Source: JBPCQA01 sp050998615 | GTDB taxonomy: Bacteria > Actinomycetota > Actinomycetes > Propionibacteriales > Nocardioidaceae | Direction of reading: 5' to 3' | DNA length: 64,000 nt | Assembly: GCA_050998615.1 (NCBI GenBank) | Contig: JBPCQA010000019.1 | Span: 1 to 64,000 of the forward strand | Shown here: positions 37,058 to 44,906 of the stretch, one piece after another | How the letters are laid out: each line of letters begins with the position of its first letter | Numbering within the stretch: the first letter of the stretch is position 1 | Notes under the pieces: generated by a model | What the model saw: only the letters and a program-made list of their open reading frames with translations | Told to the model about the DNA's origin: nothing | Databases searched by the model: none | Position numbers and translations under genes: made by a program

Positions 37058-37837
37058 ATGCCTGAATTCGTACGACTCGAGGTGGCCGACGGTGTCGGCA
37101 CCATCCGGCTCGATCGGCCACCGATGAACGCGCTGAACGTGGCGGTGCAGGAGGAGATCCGCGCCGTCGCGGCCGAGGCGGGTCGGCGCGATGACGTGCG
37201 GGCGGTGGTGCTCTACGGTGGTGAGAGGGTCTTCGCGGCGGGTGCCGACATCAAGGAGATGGCCGACATGAGCTACACCGACATGGTGAAACGTTCCGGC
37301 GCGTTGCAGTCCGCGTTCACCGCGGTGGCTCGGGTTCCGAAGCCGGTGGTGGCGGCAATCACCGGCTATGCCCTTGGCGGGGGGTGTGAGTTGGCGTTGT
37401 GTGCCGACGTACGGATCGCTGCACAGGACGCGAAGCTGGGGCAGCCGGAGATCCTGCTCGGCATCATCCCCGGGGCCGGCGGCACTCAGCGGTTGGCCCG
37501 GCTCGTGGGTCCGTCGCGGGCCAAGGACCTGGTCTTCACCGGCCGATTCGTCGGTGCCGAGGAGGCACTGCGGATCGGCCTCGTGGACAAGGTGGCGCCT
37601 GCGGGGCGGGTGTACGACGAGGCGGTCGGCTGGGCGTCTGCGTTCGCCCGCGCGCCGGCGTACGCCCTGCGGGCCGCCAAGGAAGCCATCGACCGCGGAC
37701 TGGAAGCCGACCTGGACACCGGTCTGGAGATCGAGCGGCAGCAGTTCTCCGGTCTGTTCGCCACTCGCGACCGCACCATCGGGATGGCCTCGTTCATCGA
37801 GAACGGCCCCGGCAAGGCCGTCTTCGAGGCCCGCTGA
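37058..37837 (+). CDS. Enoyl-CoA hydratase (crotonase family)
   Basis: 259 aa from ATG 37058. Hydrates trans-2-enoyl-CoA. Oxyanion-hole segments AAGADIKEM and GYALGGGCELALCADVR; both catalytic glutamates are present (GGCELAL and LGQPEILLG), which supports real hydratase activity rather than isomerase or hydrolase variants. It could supply the 3-hydroxybutyryl-CoA/crotonyl-CoA step missing from the pathway cluster at 1-12.8 kb, or act in general beta-oxidation with etfBA 1.7 kb downstream. Confidence 0.88.
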   Translation: MPEFVRLEVADGVGTIRLDRPPMNALNVAVQEEIRAVAAEAGRRDDVRAVVLYGGERVFAAGADIKEMADMSYTDMVKRSGALQSAFTAVARVPKPVVAAITGYALGGGCELALCADVRIAAQDAKLGQPEILLGIIPGAGGTQRLARLVGPSRAKDLVFTGRFVGAEEALRIGLVDKVAPAGRVYDEAVGWASAFARAPAYALRAAKEAIDRGLEADLDTGLEIERQQFSGLFATRDRTIGMASFIENGPGKAVFEAR

Positions 37838-38064
37838 CAGCAAGGCGCCTTTGGCAGCTCCGGGAAGAAGCATTCGGGCTGACCAGGCGGCCCGTCGAGG
37901 TCCTGATGTTGGTTCGTAAATTGCTCGGTTACAGCTCTTGTGCGGGTGCGTGGTTGATCTACTTGGTGCCTGACGTAGCGTCACGGGGGGCGCCTCCCAC
38001 TGAGCATCTCGCTTCGCCCGTCGGCGATGTGCTGGCTGGGGAGCCTCTCAGCAGGAGTGCGCTA

Positions 38065-38777
38065 ATGCTGCGTTTCTTTGTACGTCGCTATCGGACCTTG
38101 ATGATTGGTGTTGCGGCCATCGCGGTAGTCGCGGCCGGGGCGACGGTTGAGAGGCATTGCCGGGCACTGCTGCTGGGGGGAACTCGAATTTGTCCGGGCC
38201 CAACGTGGGCGCCCGCCCGGGTGCGACCAGGTTGAACTGCCAGGTCGGCGATCGTATCGGCGCCTCGGTTGATGTGGGCACCGGGAATCTGCTGGTCACT
38301 CCGACGGACCTGACCCTGCCGGGCATCCAGAACAATGTGCAGTTGGGCTTGGATTACAACGGTCTCCTGTTGGGGGCGCCCGACTCGCGGGAGCACCGGC
38401 GCGGCCGGACTGGGCTGGCGATCTCGGCTGGCGATCTCGGCTGGGTCAAGACCCGGCTGATCCAGAACTCCGATGGGTCGGCGTTGTATCTGGCTCCCGA
38501 CGGCGTGGAGGGTTTGTTTCAGCCGGCTGGCGGCGGCTACACCAGCCCGCCCGGGTTTGGCGGCACTTTGGTCAAGACCGGCTCGACGGGGTGGACGTTG
38601 ACCGACCACTCCTCTCAGGCCATGTCGAGGTTTGACGCGTCTGGGGTGTTGACGAAGATCACCGACCGCAACGGGCAGGCCACCACGGTTGGGTACGACT
38701 CCGCGGAACGGTTGACCAGTGTCACCTCTGACGCCGGTGCGGCGAGCACGGTCTCCGCCGCAGAATCGCCCTGGTAA
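38065..38777 (+). pseudogene. Frameshifted and truncated Rhs/YD-repeat secreted protein
   Basis: ATG 38065 opens a signal-peptide-like N-terminus (MLRFFVRRYRTLMIGVAAIA). The frame changes between about 38148 and 38156, where an apparent two-base gain (GTTGAGAGGCA) occurs; the second frame continues LNCQVGDRIGASVDVGTGNL and DLTLPGIQNNVQLGLDYNG, and reaches one YD-repeat unit (MSRFDASGVLTKITDRNG, then VGYDSAERLTSV). It stops at 38777 where a full-length Rhs protein would run on for a thousand residues or more. Intact homologues are secreted or surface polymorphic toxins. This is a 5' remnant. Confidence 0.75.
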
Positions 38778-38818
38778 GAGAGCCCTTCTAATGCTTCAAA
38801 AAAAGAATAGGCAACGAG

Positions 38819-38947
38819 GTGGACTCGCGACTGGGCCCGTCCTCACCGGCACCAGATCCTCAACTGAAGCAGACCGCCGCGAGTCAAATGGTGGCCGAAT
38901 ATCTGTGGAGGCTTATTGAGGCCGGCTCCACCGATGTTGATTTCTGA
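38819..38947 (+). CDS. Possible 42-aa ORF or gene remnant
   Basis: GTG 38819 to TGA 38947. The C-terminal half (SQMVAEYLWRLIEAGSTDVD) reads like the helical end of a larger cytosolic protein. No ribosome-binding site is evident and the frame is closed just upstream by TAA. It may be the 3' end of a deleted toxin or immunity gene. Not recognised. Confidence 0.2.
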   Translation: MDSRLGPSSPAPDPQLKQTAASQMVAEYLWRLIEAGSTDVDF

Positions 38948-39013
38948 TCGATTGGTTGGGGCCATTGGTGACAGGACGGCTGTGGGCGGCTAGTGCTTTG
39001 TCGGTGAAATAAC

Positions 39014-39196
39014 TTGGGGACTACTCTTTCGCCAACGGATCTCACCGAGATTGGCCTGGCGATTGGTACTGGCACCGCCATAGCAGCCGCCATCCAGTCT
39101 TCAACTGGAGTAGGTATCGTGATTGCTGCTGCGACAGCAGTCATAGGGGGTCTTGCATCACTTGGATCTCCTTCGCTGATAACTACGGGTGCTTGA
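39014..39196 (+). CDS. Possible small hydrophobic Gly/Ala-rich peptide (60 aa)
   Basis: TTG 39014 to TGA 39196. The peptide has an N-terminal polar turn (SPTDLTEIG) and two hydrophobic Gly/Ala/Ile stretches (IGTGTAIAAAIQ and VGIVIAAATAVIGGLASLG), the composition of membrane-active peptides or small bacteriocins. The rare start and the lack of a clear ribosome-binding site keep this weak. The same frame continues after the TGA into the next entry. Confidence 0.25.
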   Translation: MGTTLSPTDLTEIGLAIGTGTAIAAAIQSSTGVGIVIAAATAVIGGLASLGSPSLITTGA

Positions 39197-39220
39197 TCAG
39201 TATTTTCATTAACACCTTCT

Positions 39221-39361
39221 TTGACGCTGCCTCGCATTCACGGTGTCCAGAAGCGATCTCGGCAAAACACGCGAGAAGTCTTTTTTGTAATTGGTGCGGC
39301 GGCGATGGCCTTACTCATTACAATTGCGATAGGCTGCTATAGATTCAGGCCTAGGGACTGA
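39221..39361 (+). CDS. Possible single-helix membrane peptide (46 aa)
   Basis: TTG 39221 to TGA 39361, in the same frame as the preceding 60-aa ORF, separated from it by one TGA. A basic N-terminus (QKRSRQNTRE) precedes one membrane helix (VFFVIGAAAMALLITIAIG) and a short basic tail. It could be the second half of a broken membrane protein or an independent small protein. No ribosome-binding site seen. Confidence 0.2.
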   Translation: MTLPRIHGVQKRSRQNTREVFFVIGAAAMALLITIAIGCYRFRPRD

Positions 39362-39527
39362 TCCACCCATCCATCAATCCGTCTGTCGAAGAGGAACGCC
39401 CAAAGCTAAACCACAGCGATGCCGACTCACCGCTGGCGTGGTGTGCTCCACCGATCAGCAGCCACAGCCTTTCCAGGTGCCAAAGCCAACTAAGCGGTCT
39501 CTTGGGGCATGAGGGATGATGGAAGGC

Positions 39528-40313
39528 ATGAAGATCGTCGTCTGCGCCAAGTACGTTCCGGACGCGTCCGGAGATCGCAAGTTCAACTCCGACTACACGG
39601 TCGACCGGCTCGCCATCGACGGGCTGCTGTCGGAACTCGATGAGTACGCCGTCGAGGAGGCGCTCACGATCAAGGAGAGCGGCGACCCAGAAGGCACCGA
39701 GGTCACCGTCCTGACGATCGGACCGGAAGAGGCCAGGGCGGCGATCCTCAAGTCGCTGCAGATGGGCGCCGATGCGGGCATACACGTCCTCGACGAGGCA
39801 ATCCGCGGGTCTGACTCTGTTGCGACCTCGCTGATCATGGCGACAGCCTTGCGCCGGCTCGAGGCCGATTTGGTGCTGTGCGGGATGGCCTCGACCGACG
39901 GCAGCATGAGCGTGGTGCCCGTCATGGTCGCCGAACGGCTCGGCCTCCCGCAGCTCACGTTCGCCTCTCAGGTCACCATCGAGGGCACCACAGTGCGGAT
40001 CCAGCGCGACGGTGACGGCGAGACCGAGACCATCGAGGCGAACATGCCGCTGGTGCTCAGCGTCACCGACCAGGCGAACGAGCCGCGCTACCCGTCGTTC
40101 AAGGGCATCATGGCGGCGAAGAAGAAACCCGTCGAGACACTGTCGCTCGCCGATCTCGGCATCAGTCCTGAGGACGTGGGGCCTGTTGCGGCTTGGACTC
40201 GGGTCGAGTCAGTCGAGGAGCGACCACCGCGAGCCGCCGGCAGCATCGTGGCCGACGACGGCACCGGAGCCGAGCAGCTGGTCAGCTTCCTGGCCGGTCA
40301 GAAGTTCATCTAG
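39528..40313 (+). CDS. etfB: Electron transfer flavoprotein subunit beta
   Basis: 261 aa from ATG 39528 (MKIVVCAKYVPD, the conserved start); ATG 39516 is in frame just upstream. With EtfA it accepts electrons from acyl-CoA dehydrogenases. Seen: VLTIGPEEARAAILKSLQMGAD, ADLVLCGMASTDGSMSVVP, and the ETF-beta signature region around VTDQANEPRYPSFKGIMAAK. etfA follows after 18 bp. fixA/fixB occupy the corresponding place near iscS-mnmA in mycobacteria. Confidence 0.95.
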   Translation: MKIVVCAKYVPDASGDRKFNSDYTVDRLAIDGLLSELDEYAVEEALTIKESGDPEGTEVTVLTIGPEEARAAILKSLQMGADAGIHVLDEAIRGSDSVATSLIMATALRRLEADLVLCGMASTDGSMSVVPVMVAERLGLPQLTFASQVTIEGTTVRIQRDGDGETETIEANMPLVLSVTDQANEPRYPSFKGIMAAKKKPVETLSLADLGISPEDVGPVAAWTRVESVEERPPRAAGSIVADDGTGAEQLVSFLAGQKFI

Positions 40314-40331
40314 ACATCGGAGATCGACGAA

Positions 40332-41294
40332 ATGAGCGAGATCCTCGTCTTGGTTGACCACGCCGAAGGCGTCGTCCGCAAGACCACCGCCGAGCTCTTG
40401 ACCCTGGCGCGACGGATCGGCGAGCCCTCCGCCGTCTTCATCGGGGCCGGCATCGACTCCGCGCGGGACATGCTGAAGCAGTACGGTGCGCAGAAGATCT
40501 ACCTGCTCGACGCGGCCGACCTGACCGACTTCCTGGTCGCGCCGAAGGCCGAGGCGCTGGCTCAACTCGTCCAGTCCACCTCACCTGCGGCTGTGCTTAT
40601 CCCCTCCGGAGCCGAGGGCAAGGAGATCGCGGGGCGACTCGCGATCAAAACCGACTCGGGCGTGATCACCGACGCTGTCGACGTACAGGCAGGAGAGAGT
40701 GGTCCCGTCACGACCCAGTCGGTGTTCGCGGGCAACTACTCGGTGACGGCCGCGGTGACCAAGGGAACGCCGATCATCACGATCAAACCGAACTCGGTCA
40801 CGCCGGAGCCAGCCGACGGGCCGGCCGCCGAGGAGGCTTTCGAGGCGACGATCAGTGACGGCGCAAAGACCACCAAGATCGTGGACCGGCAGTCGAGTCA
40901 GACCACCGGCCGCCCCGATCTGACCGAGGCGGCGATCGTGGTCTCCGGTGGCCGTGGCACCGCCGGGAACTTCGAGCCGATCGAGGCCTTCGCCGACTCG
41001 CTCGGTGCCGCCGTCGGGGCCTCTCGGGCGGCCGTCGACTCTGGCTGGTATCCGCACGCCTACCAGGTCGGCCAGACCGGCAAGACGGTGTCACCCCAGC
41101 TGTACGTCGCGGCCGGCATCTCCGGCGCGATCCAGCACCGCGCGGGCATGCAGACCTCCAAGACGATCGTGGCGGTCAACAAGGACGAGGAGGCGCCGAT
41201 CTTCGAGCTTGTCGACTTCGGCGTGGTGGGTGACCTGCACACCGTGCTGCCAGCCGCCGCCGAGCAGATCAACTCCCGCAAGAGCGGCCGTTGA
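40332..41294 (+). CDS. etfA: Electron transfer flavoprotein subunit alpha
   Basis: 320 aa. Binds FAD through the C-terminal domain: VSGGRGTAGNFEPIEAFADSL, then PQLYVAAGISGAIQHRAGMQ and VAVNKDEEAPIFELVDFGVVGD, the ETF-alpha signature. Its last 26 bases overlap the end of the convergent ABC-F gene. Confidence 0.95.
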   Translation: MSEILVLVDHAEGVVRKTTAELLTLARRIGEPSAVFIGAGIDSARDMLKQYGAQKIYLLDAADLTDFLVAPKAEALAQLVQSTSPAAVLIPSGAEGKEIAGRLAIKTDSGVITDAVDVQAGESGPVTTQSVFAGNYSVTAAVTKGTPIITIKPNSVTPEPADGPAAEEAFEATISDGAKTTKIVDRQSSQTTGRPDLTEAAIVVSGGRGTAGNFEPIEAFADSLGAAVGASRAAVDSGWYPHAYQVGQTGKTVSPQLYVAAGISGAIQHRAGMQTSKTIVAVNKDEEAPIFELVDFGVVGDLHTVLPAAAEQINSRKSGR

Positions 41295-42921
41295 TCTGGT
41301 CGGTAAGAGGGAGGGTTTCGCCGGTCCAGTTGCGGCGTAGCCACCTGTCGTGGCTGGCGATGATGACCGTCCCCATCGAATGAGCGAGCGCCTCCTCGAG
41401 CTCACTGGCCAGCGCCAGCGAAATGTGGTTGGTGGGCTCGTCGAGCAGCAGCACGTCAGGTCGGCGGGCTACCAGGATCGTCAGCGCTAGGCGTCGTTGC
41501 TGTCCGACACTGAGCACGCCCACCGGGCGGTCGAGATCCCGCGAGTGCAACAGGCCGAGCTCGCCCAGCGGGATAGGGGAGAGCGGAGTACGGCTCAGCT
41601 GGCCCGGAGAGTCGGTGGCCGCGTCGTACGTCTGGCGGGCGGTTAACTCAGGCCTGGCGAAGCGCACATCTTGCTCGAGCAGACCGACCCGCTGGGCGGA
41701 GACCCGAACGACGCCGGAATCGGGCGTCACGCGCCCGCGGATCACGCCCAGCAGAGTTGACTTGCCGGATCCGTTGGTGCCGGTGACGAGCAGTCGCTGG
41801 CCGGCTGAGAGGTCGAGTCGCGCCAAACTGACGCGCCGCTCGACTCGAAGGTCACGGATGAAGACGACGAGTCCGTCCGATGTGGCGCAACTGGTGAGCG
41901 GCTGGTCGAACGTGAGCGGTGCGGGGGGTTTGGGGACGAGTTCGCGCTCGATCACGGCGATGCGCTGCTCGGCGTTGCGCACCCGCCGGCGGATCGTGGC
42001 TTGCACGTTCGCGCCCTTGAAGTGGTAGATGAACTTGTCGTTGTCGCGCGGCGCACGGTTGTGGGCCACCTGGCGCGCCGTTGTCCGGGTTGCCGCCCGA
42101 AGCTCGTTGAGCTCGGCTTGCTGGTCGAGGAACGCCTGGTCCCATCGGCGCCGGGCCGCTTGTTTGTGGGCCAGGTACGTCGAGAAGCCGCCGCCAAACC
42201 GGTTGCCGCCGGCACCATCGACCCCAAAGTGAGAGTCGTCGAGATCGACAATCGACGCACAGACCCGGTCGAGGAACACCCGGTCGTGGCTGGCGGCGAC
42301 GACCACCCCGGGCAGGTCAACGAGGAAGTCCTCTAGAAACGCGATGGCCTGATCATCGAGGTGGTTTGTGGGCTCGTCCACGAGGACGCACTCGGGCCGG
42401 CGGGTGACGACGGCCGCCAAGGCCAGCCGGGTGCGCTCGCCGCCCGACATGGCGGCGACGCGACGATCAGCCTCGATGGATTCCAGGCCAAGCCGCGCCG
42501 ACGCCAGCTTCGCCCGCCGGTCGGCGTCCCAGGCGCCATGATGCTCGGCCCACGACAGGGTCGTCGCATAGTCGTCGGCACACGACGGGTCATCGAGGTG
42601 AAAGGCGAGCGACTCCAGGCGCCGTACGGCGGCATGCAGCGGAGCCAACGCCTCGGTCAGCACCTCGGCGACCGTTGCGGTGGCACGGAACCGCAGCTCC
42701 TGGGCGACGTACCCGACATCGGCCGGGCTCCGCACCTCACCAGCGTCGGCGGCCTCGACGCCCGCGAGCAGCCGCAGCAAGGTCGACTTGCCCACTCCGT
42801 TCTCGCCGACCAGCCCCAGCGGCTGGCCGGGAGTGGCGACGACATCGACTCCGGTCAGGACGGCGCGGTCGCCGTACGCCTTGACGAGGTCACGAGCCAC
42901 GAGAGGTTGGAGAACAAACAT
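41269..42921 (-). CDS. ABC-F family ATPase, possible ribosome-protection type
   Basis: 550 aa from ATG 42921. Two ABC domains in one chain without membrane segments. Domain 1: GENGVGKST, MSGGERTRLALA, VLVDEPTNHLD. Domain 2: GTNGSGKST, LSVGQQRRLALT, VLLLDEPTNHIS. The linker is helical and Arg/Gln-rich (QAELNELRAATRTTARQVA). ABC-F proteins act on the ribosome, either as housekeeping factors or by displacing antibiotics. Size and the atypical second signature resemble actinobacterial antibiotic-resistance members, but this is inference. Overlaps etfA tail to tail. Confidence 0.85.
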   Translation of the reverse strand: MFVLQPLVARDLVKAYGDRAVLTGVDVVATPGQPLGLVGENGVGKSTLLRLLAGVEAADAGEVRSPADVGYVAQELRFRATATVAEVLTEALAPLHAAVRRLESLAFHLDDPSCADDYATTLSWAEHHGAWDADRRAKLASARLGLESIEADRRVAAMSGGERTRLALAAVVTRRPECVLVDEPTNHLDDQAIAFLEDFLVDLPGVVVAASHDRVFLDRVCASIVDLDDSHFGVDGAGGNRFGGGFSTYLAHKQAARRRWDQAFLDQQAELNELRAATRTTARQVAHNRAPRDNDKFIYHFKGANVQATIRRRVRNAEQRIAVIERELVPKPPAPLTFDQPLTSCATSDGLVVFIRDLRVERRVSLARLDLSAGQRLLVTGTNGSGKSTLLGVIRGRVTPDSGVVRVSAQRVGLLEQDVRFARPELTARQTYDAATDSPGQLSRTPLSPIPLGELGLLHSRDLDRPVGVLSVGQQRRLALTILVARRPDVLLLDEPTNHISLALASELEEALAHSMGTVIIASHDRWLRRNWTGETLPLTDQINGRSCGS

Positions 42922-43115
42922 CAGCACCACGATCCCGATCACAGGTAACCCTGCGGAGTGGAAGCTCGCCGGGCAGCGGCCGCGGGGCGAGCGGGGACCG
43001 ATGTCAGTGCCTCATGATGACGGTTAGCCTAATCAGATCGGACCGCCCATGTCGACGCGTTATCCGCTGCCATGACGTGTCCGGTCGCCAAACGCATCGG
43101 CAAGGAGGTACGACG

Positions 43116-43694
43116 ATGGCCCAACGTGGCACGGATCGCCGGACGCTCAAACTCCAGGTGGTGGTGATGGGGGTGACCGGCTCCGGCAAGACAACGGTGG
43201 GTGATCGGCTGGCCCAAGCGCTCGGCCTGGACTATGGCGACGCTGACAGCTTCCACAGCCAGGCCAACATCGCGAAGATGGCGAGTGGTGCCGCCTTGAC
43301 CGACGAGGACCGCTGGCCCTGGCTCGAGGCGATCGGTGGCTGGCTGCGTGAGCACGAGTCGTTGGGTGCGGTGGCCAGCTGCTCGGCGCTCAAGCGTCGC
43401 TATCGCGACAAGCTACGCCAGGATGCGCCCGGCGTGTGGTTCTTGCATCTGTCGGGTAACCCAGAGCTGATCACCGACCGGGTCGCGCATCGTGCTCACC
43501 ACTTCATGCCGTCTTCGCTTGTCGGTTCGCAGTTCGAGACCTTGCAGCCGCCGGGCCCCGACGAACGGGCGGTATCTATCGACAGCTCGCTGCCGCCAGG
43601 CCAGATCATCTCGGAGTTCGTGGCCACCGTGACCGGGGCCAAGCCGGCGCGGTCGACCGAGTCGACATCCCAACCCAGCGAAGGAGCCCGATAG
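43116..43694 (+). CDS. gntK: Gluconokinase
   Basis: 192 aa from ATG 43116 with AAGGAGG upstream. Phosphorylates D-gluconate to 6-phosphogluconate. P-loop GVTGSGKTT (about 18-26), substrate region YGDADSFHSQANIAKMASG, LTDEDRWPWL, CSALKRRYRDKLR. The stop overlaps the next start by one base (TAGTG), so the downstream aminotransferase-fold gene is co-translated. An imperfect IdeR/DtxR-like core lies upstream at 43019-43037. Confidence 0.9.
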   Translation: MAQRGTDRRTLKLQVVVMGVTGSGKTTVGDRLAQALGLDYGDADSFHSQANIAKMASGAALTDEDRWPWLEAIGGWLREHESLGAVASCSALKRRYRDKLRQDAPGVWFLHLSGNPELITDRVAHRAHHFMPSSLVGSQFETLQPPGPDERAVSIDSSLPPGQIISEFVATVTGAKPARSTESTSQPSEGAR

Positions 43695-44896
43695 TGTTCG
43701 ACGTTTCGTCGGTCCGCAAGCGCTTCCCGGCACTGCTCGACGGTGCGGCGCACTTCGACGGGCCGGGCGGCTCGCAGGTGCCGGACCTGGTCGGGGATGC
43801 GGTGTCGACGACGCTGACCTCCGCGATCGCGAATCGGGGGGCGGTGACGGCAGCTGCTCGGCACGCCGACGCAGTCGTGGTAGCGGCGCGGCGGGCGATG
43901 GCCGACCTGCTCGGTGCCGATCCGCGTGGGATCGTCTTCGGGCGCAGCATGACGGCGCTGACCTACGACTTCTCCCGCACCCTGGCCAAGACGTGGAGCC
44001 GCGGCGACGAAGTTGTCGTGACGCGGCTCGACCATGACGCGAACATCCGGCCCTGGGTGTCGGCCGCCGAGGCGGTTGGCGCCACGGTTCGCTGGGCCGA
44101 CTTCGATCGTGACACCGGCGAGCTGAGTGTGGAGGATGTGTGCGCGCTAGTGTCGGACCGCACTCGGTTGGTCGCAGTGACCGGGGCATCGAACCTGATT
44201 GGCACCAGGCCCGACGTCACGCAGATTGCCCGGCGGTGTCACGAGGTCGGGTCGTTGGTGTACGTCGACGGTGTCCACCTGACCCCGCATGCGCCGGTTG
44301 ACGTGACGGCGCAAGGCGTCGACTTCTACGCCTGCTCGCCGTACAAGTTCATGGGGCCGCATTGCGGTGTGGTGGCTGCGCGCCCGGATCTGCTGGAGCG
44401 CCTCAACCCCGACAAGCTGTTGCCGTCGAGCAATGCGGTGCCCGAGAAGTTCGAGCTGGGGACGTTGCCCTACGAGCTACTGGCGGGCACCACCGCCGCG
44501 GTCAACTTCATCGCGGGGCTGATTCCCGGGGAGGACACCCGAAGACAACGGATGGTCGCCGTGATGGCTGCGCTGGAGTCCTACGAAGAGGGCGTACGAC
44601 GACGCATCGAGGGCGGCCTGCTCGAGTTGGGCGGAGTCACGTTGCACGGACATGCTGCTCACCGGACGCCGACCTTATTGTTCAGTGTGGACAGGCAAGA
44701 TTCCGGCGCGGTGAGCACCCGCCTCGGCGCGTTCGGCGTGAACGCCCCGGCCGGATCGTTTTATGCCCTGGAGGCGTCCCGCTGGCTCGGTCTCGGCGAT
44801 GGTGGCGGCATCCGCGTAGGAGTCGCTGCGTACACCGACGACTCCGATGTCGACCGGCTCCTTGGCGGTCTCGAGCAGATCGTCCGCGCCGGCTGA
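43694..44896 (+). CDS. Cysteine-desulfurase-like class V aminotransferase without the mobile-loop cysteine
   Basis: 400 aa from GTG 43694. PLP enzyme of the class V fold; the Schiff-base lysine is in ACSPYKFMGPHCG (about 216-228) and substrate-binding HDAN/DGVHLTPHAP segments are present. The loop that carries the sulfur-accepting Cys in IscS/SufS reads NAPAGSFYALEA here, with no Cys. Similar proteins are annotated as cysteine-desulfurase-like (TIGR01976 type), and their reaction is unsettled. The true IscS is at 47366, so this one probably has another job. Coupled to gluconokinase for unknown reasons. Confidence 0.8.
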   Translation: MFDVSSVRKRFPALLDGAAHFDGPGGSQVPDLVGDAVSTTLTSAIANRGAVTAAARHADAVVVAARRAMADLLGADPRGIVFGRSMTALTYDFSRTLAKTWSRGDEVVVTRLDHDANIRPWVSAAEAVGATVRWADFDRDTGELSVEDVCALVSDRTRLVAVTGASNLIGTRPDVTQIARRCHEVGSLVYVDGVHLTPHAPVDVTAQGVDFYACSPYKFMGPHCGVVAARPDLLERLNPDKLLPSSNAVPEKFELGTLPYELLAGTTAAVNFIAGLIPGEDTRRQRMVAVMAALESYEEGVRRRIEGGLLELGGVTLHGHAAHRTPTLLFSVDRQDSGAVSTRLGAFGVNAPAGSFYALEASRWLGLGDGGGIRVGVAAYTDDSDVDRLLGGLEQIVRAG

Positions 44897-44906
44897 GAGG
44901 CCGGCT

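Larger units (their letters stand above)
38778..39527. other. Lower-GC decayed stretch downstream of the Rhs remnant
   Basis: 750 bp without a convincing gene. It has runs such as CAAAAAAAG near 38798 and CTTTTTTGT near 39281, and is visibly less GC-rich than the flanks. It holds three short frames listed separately and, near 39397-39470, loose CCACAGC motifs like the repeat arms elsewhere. It is most likely the debris of the lost Rhs toxin/immunity tail or of an insertion. Confidence 0.5.

Noticed and set aside
37399..38235. Plus-strand open frame through the hydratase gene into the Rhs remnant
   Set aside because: Its first part is an out-of-frame shadow of the hydratase; only the last segment from ATG 38065 (signal peptide) is meaningful and is annotated as part of the Rhs pseudogene.
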